The notes under the pieces were generated by a model. That model was not told the DNA's origin and did not search any database. It worked only from the letters and a program-made list of their open reading frames with translations. A stretch of 64,000 bases of DNA, from assembly GCF_900108335.1 (NCBI RefSeq), contig NZ_FNVT01000001.1, forward strand, positions 550,977-614,976, read 5' to 3'. Both the position numbers and the translations under genes were made by a program. Below, piece after piece: positions 60,901 to 64,000 of this stretch. Numbering within the stretch: position 1 is the stretch's first letter; each line of letters starts with the position of its first letter. The stretch comes from Nonomuraea solani. GTDB taxonomy: Bacteria; Actinomycetota; Actinomycetes; Streptosporangiales; Streptosporangiaceae.

Positions 60901-62347
60901 GCGCGACGATCTCGGGCCGCCGCATCGCCTCCACCAGCCCGGGGTAGGCCGCGCACCGGCCGAAGAAGTCGCCGCCCACGGCGACCACCACGGCCGCCGA
61001 CCGGGACAACTCCGCGAGCGCCTCGGCGAACCGCCGCCGCTCCGCCTCCTCGGCGCAGGCGGTGAACACCTCCTCGAACTGGTCCACGACCACCAGCGAC
61101 CTCGCGGGCACCCCGCGCCGCGCCGCCGCCGGGTCCGACTCGATGACCGCCCGCAGCCGCTCGGGGTCGTTGCCCGTCAGCGCCGCCAGCTCGGCTGCCA
61201 GCCGGGCGACCGGCCGCTCGCCCGGCGTCAGCACGACGCACCGTCCGCGCTCCTCCCGCACGGCGGGGATCAGGCCGGCGCGCAGCAGCGACGTCTTCCC
61301 ACAGCCGGACGGGCCGGTGAGGATGAGCGGGGCACCGGCCTCGTACGCCTGCGAGCCGATGACCACCGGCGGCCCGATCGTCCTGAACGCCTGCCGGACC
61401 CGGGTGGCCAGCGCCCTGGTCACGTTCTCGCGGCCGAAGAACAGCTCGGCGTGCTCGGGACCGTAGGCGGCCAGGCCGCGGTAGGGGCAGTCGAGGTCGC
61501 CGGGGGCGGCCGCCGGCGGGCCCGGCCGGGCGCGCGGCCCCGCGTGGGCCGGGTTGACCGCGAGCGGCGGCAGGTCGCCCAGCTCGCCGGCCTGGCGGCG
61601 GGGGCGGGGGAAACCGGCGCCGGGCAGTGTGCGGGCCAGGTGGTGGTGGACGTGGTCGAGCGTGAACGCGGGCGGGCCCGCCGGGTCGCCCTCGTTCAGC
61701 AACCTGAGCAGCGCGCCGCTGAGCGCCGTGTGGCGGACGCCGGGCAGCGCCCAGGAGTTCTCGTCCTTGCTGGCGGAGGTCAGCACGTACGCGCCGCGCC
61801 AGGCTTCCAGGGTCTTGTCCATCGCCTTGGCCGGCACCGGTCGGGCGCCGCCGGTGAAACAGCAGTCGAGGACCACGACGACGAGCTCGGCCCGGGACGA
61901 GCCCAAGATCTGGCGCACCAGCCCGTACGGCAGCGCCTGGTAACCGGGCACCCCCTGCCCCAGGTCAACGGTGGCCCGCGTGGCGAGATGCAGGTCCTGG
62001 TCGGGCCCGAACACCCCATGCCCGACATAGTGGAACATCAGCACGCTCGTGGCCTCACACGCCGCCCGATCCAGCGCCTCGCCCAGGTTGGCCGGGGTCG
62101 CCGGGTCCAGCAGCACGGTCAGGTTCGCCGGGGCCACGCCCGCCCGCTCGACCAGGCACTGGCCGAGATCGTTGACGGTGGCAGGCACGGCGGGGACCTG
62201 CGGCAGGCGGGAGGAGGGCCGGTGCGCGCCCGTGCCCGCCACCAGCACGCGTACGCCCTCGGCGGCCAGCAGCAGAGGTGGACCGTTCCACCTGAGAGGC
62301 CGCACGAGCCGGGTCTTCTCGAGCGTCGCAGATTCGTCCTCGGTCAT
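57965..62347 (-). CDS. Caspase-like protease-nSTAND-WD40 protein
   Basis: A 1,460-residue multidomain protein. Caspase-like (peptidase C14) domain at about residues 30-260 with the dyad His110 (FHYVGHGVF) and Cys163 (LDCCFTGG), both present. A novel-STAND ATPase follows (about 287-690): CPYRGLAAYGPEHAELFFGRE, Walker A GPSGCGKTS (345-353), Walker B VVVDQFEEVF. One transmembrane helix is at about 720-742, then 14 WD40 repeats (about 810-1430), enough for two seven-bladed propellers. The order protease-STAND-sensor parallels bacterial NLR-like immune proteins; the WD40 part should be the sensor. The helix implies the WD40 part is extracytoplasmic if it faces out. ATG 62347 has GGAG 7 nt upstream. 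Confidence 0.9.
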   Translation of the reverse strand: MTEDESATLEKTRLVRPLRWNGPPLLLAAEGVRVLVAGTGAHRPSSRLPQVPAVPATVNDLGQCLVERAGVAPANLTVLLDPATPANLGEALDRAACEATSVLMFHYVGHGVFGPDQDLHLATRATVDLGQGVPGYQALPYGLVRQILGSSRAELVVVVLDCCFTGGARPVPAKAMDKTLEAWRGAYVLTSASKDENSWALPGVRHTALSGALLRLLNEGDPAGPPAFTLDHVHHHLARTLPGAGFPRPRRQAGELGDLPPLAVNPAHAGPRARPGPPAAAPGDLDCPYRGLAAYGPEHAELFFGRENVTRALATRVRQAFRTIGPPVVIGSQAYEAGAPLILTGPSGCGKTSLLRAGLIPAVREERGRCVVLTPGERPVARLAAELAALTGNDPERLRAVIESDPAAARRGVPARSLVVVDQFEEVFTACAEEAERRRFAEALAELSRSAAVVVAVGGDFFGRCAAYPGLVEAMRRPEIVAPMSGAALRKAIEEPAALAGLTLEAGLADLVLEETRALDGVDSPLPRLSHALFVTWQRRTGGVLTMAGYRSAGGVARALAMSGEETLRRLGAESEPVARELLTRLVRVDERAGGVRRRVPVAELSTGTASVEGQVLTEFVRARLVTVDGDEAELAHEALIHAWPRLGNWAETGRAALLVRHRLAEDAELWHRDGQNASLLYTDDRLPTAQNAAQDEDGIEREFLKASWRRRRRRSVLTRASIAALALLLLATTAGGVTALLQSRQSGRLAADATTQRDQALSRQLATTAGTARDTSLGSQLALSAYRLSPTPEARGALLGSLSRPVGARMIGHVAPIERVAFRPDGRVAVTASGDFTARLWNVADPLRPKSAGVVKGHTGSVTTAAFSANGKVLATGSADGTARLWNVADATRPRPLATLKGLKGHVNAVAFNPKGDVLATASRDKSMRLWNVADTAKPKQLSSLTQTAEPTRAAFSPDGRMVALTSAGGTITILDVLTPATPRSLAVLTSADGGVRSVSFAPDGRYLATASATGTVQVWDITAAKLAGTGRGHTAAVEDVAFSPDGDVLASASADATVGLWSMENPREPELTATLAGFPDGVTGVAFSPNGQNLVTASADGIARLWNVANAARTSPFARLAAHTGLVNGVAIAKGGRVLATASADKTVKLWDVSDPAVATPQSTLTGHTDSVTSAAFSPDGRRLVTGSLDRTAKLWDVAKPATPKLLGTLTGHTDGVRSAAYAPGGKMVVTTGRDGTARLWNVAKPAAPVQVSTPGAVDGRLTVAVFRPDGRVLATASGTSSVRLWDVTKPARPRALAGFSAHLGGVLDLRFSPDGRTLAAGASDGTARLWDVARPERPKRVSELPGHAAGVSGLAFSADGRTLVTASQDTTVRVWSVVNTAEPALWAVLTGRAPLNDVELNADGSALAAADGTAAQWWGLNVEQASANVCETSGTSITRAEWTRYVPGRPYTPPCTP

Positions 62348-62666
62348 CCGGCGCTCCACGGCGTGGGAGGTTGATCGGCCACAGCTGGTCGAGGGCGCCG
62401 TGCGCGGCGACAGCCTCAGCTGGTCCGGACGACCCCCCGATCGGCGCGTATCGCAGAGGGGAACGACGGGAGAGCCCGCCTTTCCCGGTTGTTAATGTAC
62501 GCACGTCTGAGGCGGCCGTCGAGGGTCCTGTCAGGTTCGCGCGGCCGGATGCGGTGGCAAGCCGGTCTCTATGGTGGATGTCATCCGATCGCCACCTATA
62601 AGGCGCCCAGGCGTCTCCCCCTCCCCATCCGAAGGGACCTGTGCCGAAGTGCGGCGGCTCCGGGGG
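62348..62666 (-). other. Intergenic region with possible promoter for the caspase gene
   Basis: 319 bp without a gene I can support. On the minus strand TCGACG (62522-62517) and TACATT (62499-62494) are 17 bp apart and would give a leader of about 140 nt before the caspase-like gene. There is a modest drop in GC around TTGTTAATGTACG (62489-62501). No operator-like palindrome is obvious. Confidence 0.35.
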
Positions 62667-63917
62667 TTACCAGTTGGCCGGCAGGCCAGGCGTGGTGGGC
62701 GGGAGCGCGTGGGCCGGCGGGTGGATGACGTACGCGACCCCACCACTGCTCGAACTACGCAGCCAAACGTTCTCAAAGGCCGCCCGCGGATAGACACGCC
62801 GCACAGCCGAGTTACTGGAGGAAGCCGGATCGTTGGCGACCACGTCACCCTCCGCGGTGAACCCCACGACCGCCATGAGGTGCCCATTGGTGCCATATCC
62901 GGCACCCGGCAGCTCACCCTTCTTGAACGACTGCGACGTGATGACCGGCACACCCGCCTTGATCAACGCCTCCAGCTCGGTCAGCGACCGCAGCCGGGTG
63001 ATGAACCCGTCCATCCCGTACCGCCCCGCGTAAGCCGTGTTGAACGGCCAGTTGCCCGCCCCCTCGTAGGCATGGTCGTAGGTGTAACGAGCGGCGTAGT
63101 CGACCTCAGGGTTCGGATCCCCGGGATCGACCCAGGAGGTGTCCTGCCCGCTCGGCCACTTGTCCCAGAAGCCCAGCACCATGGTGGTCGAGGTCGGGCT
63201 GCACCAGGCCTCGCCCCCGCCGTCCCACTCGGGATAGTGGCCCTGGTGGACGTTCTGGGAGCGGCGCGGCACGGCGAGCTCCGTCCCCCACGCGCCGCCA
63301 CCCGGGCTGACCGGCACGGTCTTGCGCTCGGGCACGTTGGAGCCCATCACCCCGGACGTACGCACCCGCGGCGTCACCGCCGAACCCGGCACGCGGTAAA
63401 GGGTCAGCCGGAGCTGGTAGGCGCTCACGGGCTTGCCCGCCGCCGCGACCAGCGTGTCCACGGCCACCGTGGCGTCCGCGTCGCCCTGCCCCGGCACCGA
63501 GGTGCGCAGGATGTCGCCTTCCGCGTGGGACCAGCGGCCCAGCGAATACCACTTCGTCAGGCCCTCCGCGTTCCGGGCGCGCGCCTCGACCTGCAGCCAG
63601 CTCCCCGGCGGCACGTCGGCGGTCCAGGAGGCTATCAGCTCGGTGGCCGGGAAGCCGATGTCCTGCTCGGGGCCGGTCCAGCGGGCGTATTCCCAGGTCT
63701 TGGTGCCGAGCGCGTCGGTGTAGGAGATCGTGCCGGCCGGGGAGCCGAACGCGAGCCCGTCGCCGGCCGTCGTGCCCTCGTAGGTGCCCGTGGTGAAGTC
63801 GGCCCGCTTGAAGACCACGTCTGGGGGCGCGTCCGCCGGCCTGGACCGCGCCTCCGCCGGAGCGGTGAAGGCCGTGACCAGGAGCAGGGAGGACAGGACC
63901 GCGGTCAGCGCACGCAT
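62667..63917 (-). CDS. Exported C39-like cysteine peptidase
   Basis: A 416-residue secreted protein of the papain-like C39 family. The signal peptide is residues 1 to about 23 (LTAVLSSLLLVTAFTAPAEA). A beta-rich region (about 30-215) precedes the peptidase core (about 230-400). Cys in GEAWCSPTSTTMVLG, His in TNGHLMAVVGF and Asp in ANDPASSS form the expected triad. Actinobacterial relatives are uncharacterised extracellular peptidases; a role in peptide processing or cell-wall turnover is a guess. Start ATG 63917 with AAGGTGG upstream. The 63918-64000 end contains only its leader. Confidence 0.88.
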   Translation of the reverse strand: MRALTAVLSSLLLVTAFTAPAEARSRPADAPPDVVFKRADFTTGTYEGTTAGDGLAFGSPAGTISYTDALGTKTWEYARWTGPEQDIGFPATELIASWTADVPPGSWLQVEARARNAEGLTKWYSLGRWSHAEGDILRTSVPGQGDADATVAVDTLVAAAGKPVSAYQLRLTLYRVPGSAVTPRVRTSGVMGSNVPERKTVPVSPGGGAWGTELAVPRRSQNVHQGHYPEWDGGGEAWCSPTSTTMVLGFWDKWPSGQDTSWVDPGDPNPEVDYAARYTYDHAYEGAGNWPFNTAYAGRYGMDGFITRLRSLTELEALIKAGVPVITSQSFKKGELPGAGYGTNGHLMAVVGFTAEGDVVANDPASSSNSAVRRVYPRAAFENVWLRSSSSGGVAYVIHPPAHALPPTTPGLPANW

Positions 63918-64000
63918 GGACCCACCTTCTCGAAAGCCGCTTGGTAGGGCCGACACTAGGCACAGCGCCGGGGTAAAACATCGGCAGATCTACGTAAGTC

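Noticed and set aside
58298..62374. A 1,350-codon plus-strand frame opposite the caspase-WD40 gene
   Set aside because: The antisense pattern only mirrors the WD40 repeat DNA; the minus-strand frame has all catalytic motifs.
1..64000. Search for mobile elements, prophage, rRNA, CRISPR and NRPS/PKS genes
   Set aside because: No transposase, integrase, phage structural, Cas or large biosynthetic genes were recognised, and no terminal inverted repeats flank any island.

Overview
The window is high-GC DNA from a filamentous actinomycete, most like Streptosporangiaceae (for example Nonomuraea). That placement is inference from GC-rich codon use, the protein families, and the mix of GTG/TTG starts, ATGA/GTGA overlaps and apparently leaderless genes; no rRNA is present. 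I see no prophage, insertion sequence, CRISPR array or NRPS/PKS cluster.

Region 1 (1-13.4 kb) is mostly chromosomal housekeeping and small operons: a PknG-type kinase with a coupled coiled-coil partner, an (alpha/alpha)6 glycosidase, a tRNA-Asn with a strong terminator, a bacterial nitric oxide synthase, a tyrosine phosphatase, a crotonase, galactokinase, a PLP enzyme, and a lipoprotein / 27-residue peptide / DUF6766 membrane-protein operon.

Region 2 (13.5-29.9 kb) holds a giant all-TPR protein, then detoxification and resistance genes. These are a TetR regulator coupled to a rifampin-phosphotransferase-like enzyme, a TetR regulator coupled to an FAD monooxygenase, an APC permease, a ribosomal-protection GTPase with two overlapping leader ORFs, and two exported intradiol dioxygenases.

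Region 3 (30-57.8 kb) is a plant-polysaccharide island. It encodes an exported GH43 enzyme coupled to a large (alpha/alpha)6 enzyme, a STAND ATPase, a pectin methylesterase-pectate lyase fusion, a CBM22-GH10-CBM9 xylanase, LacI regulators, a 2-hydroxyacid dehydrogenase, a GH43 beta-xylosidase with its ABC sugar importer, an alginate-lyase-fold protein and a 1,467-residue exported protein I cannot assign. A recurring dyad (TAGAAACCGGTTTCTA-like) lies just downstream of three predicted promoters and ties the second half of this island into one likely regulon.

Region 4 (58-64 kb) encodes a caspase-like protease / nSTAND ATPase / transmembrane / 14-WD40 protein, a bacterial NLR-like architecture, and an exported C39-like peptidase.

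The best candidates for new biology are the 44-58 kb uronan/xylan-type locus with its shared operator, giant unknown protein and internally deleted LacI; the caspase-STAND-WD40 protein; the overlapping leader ORFs of the tetracycline-type resistance gene; and the coupled 27-residue membrane peptide.
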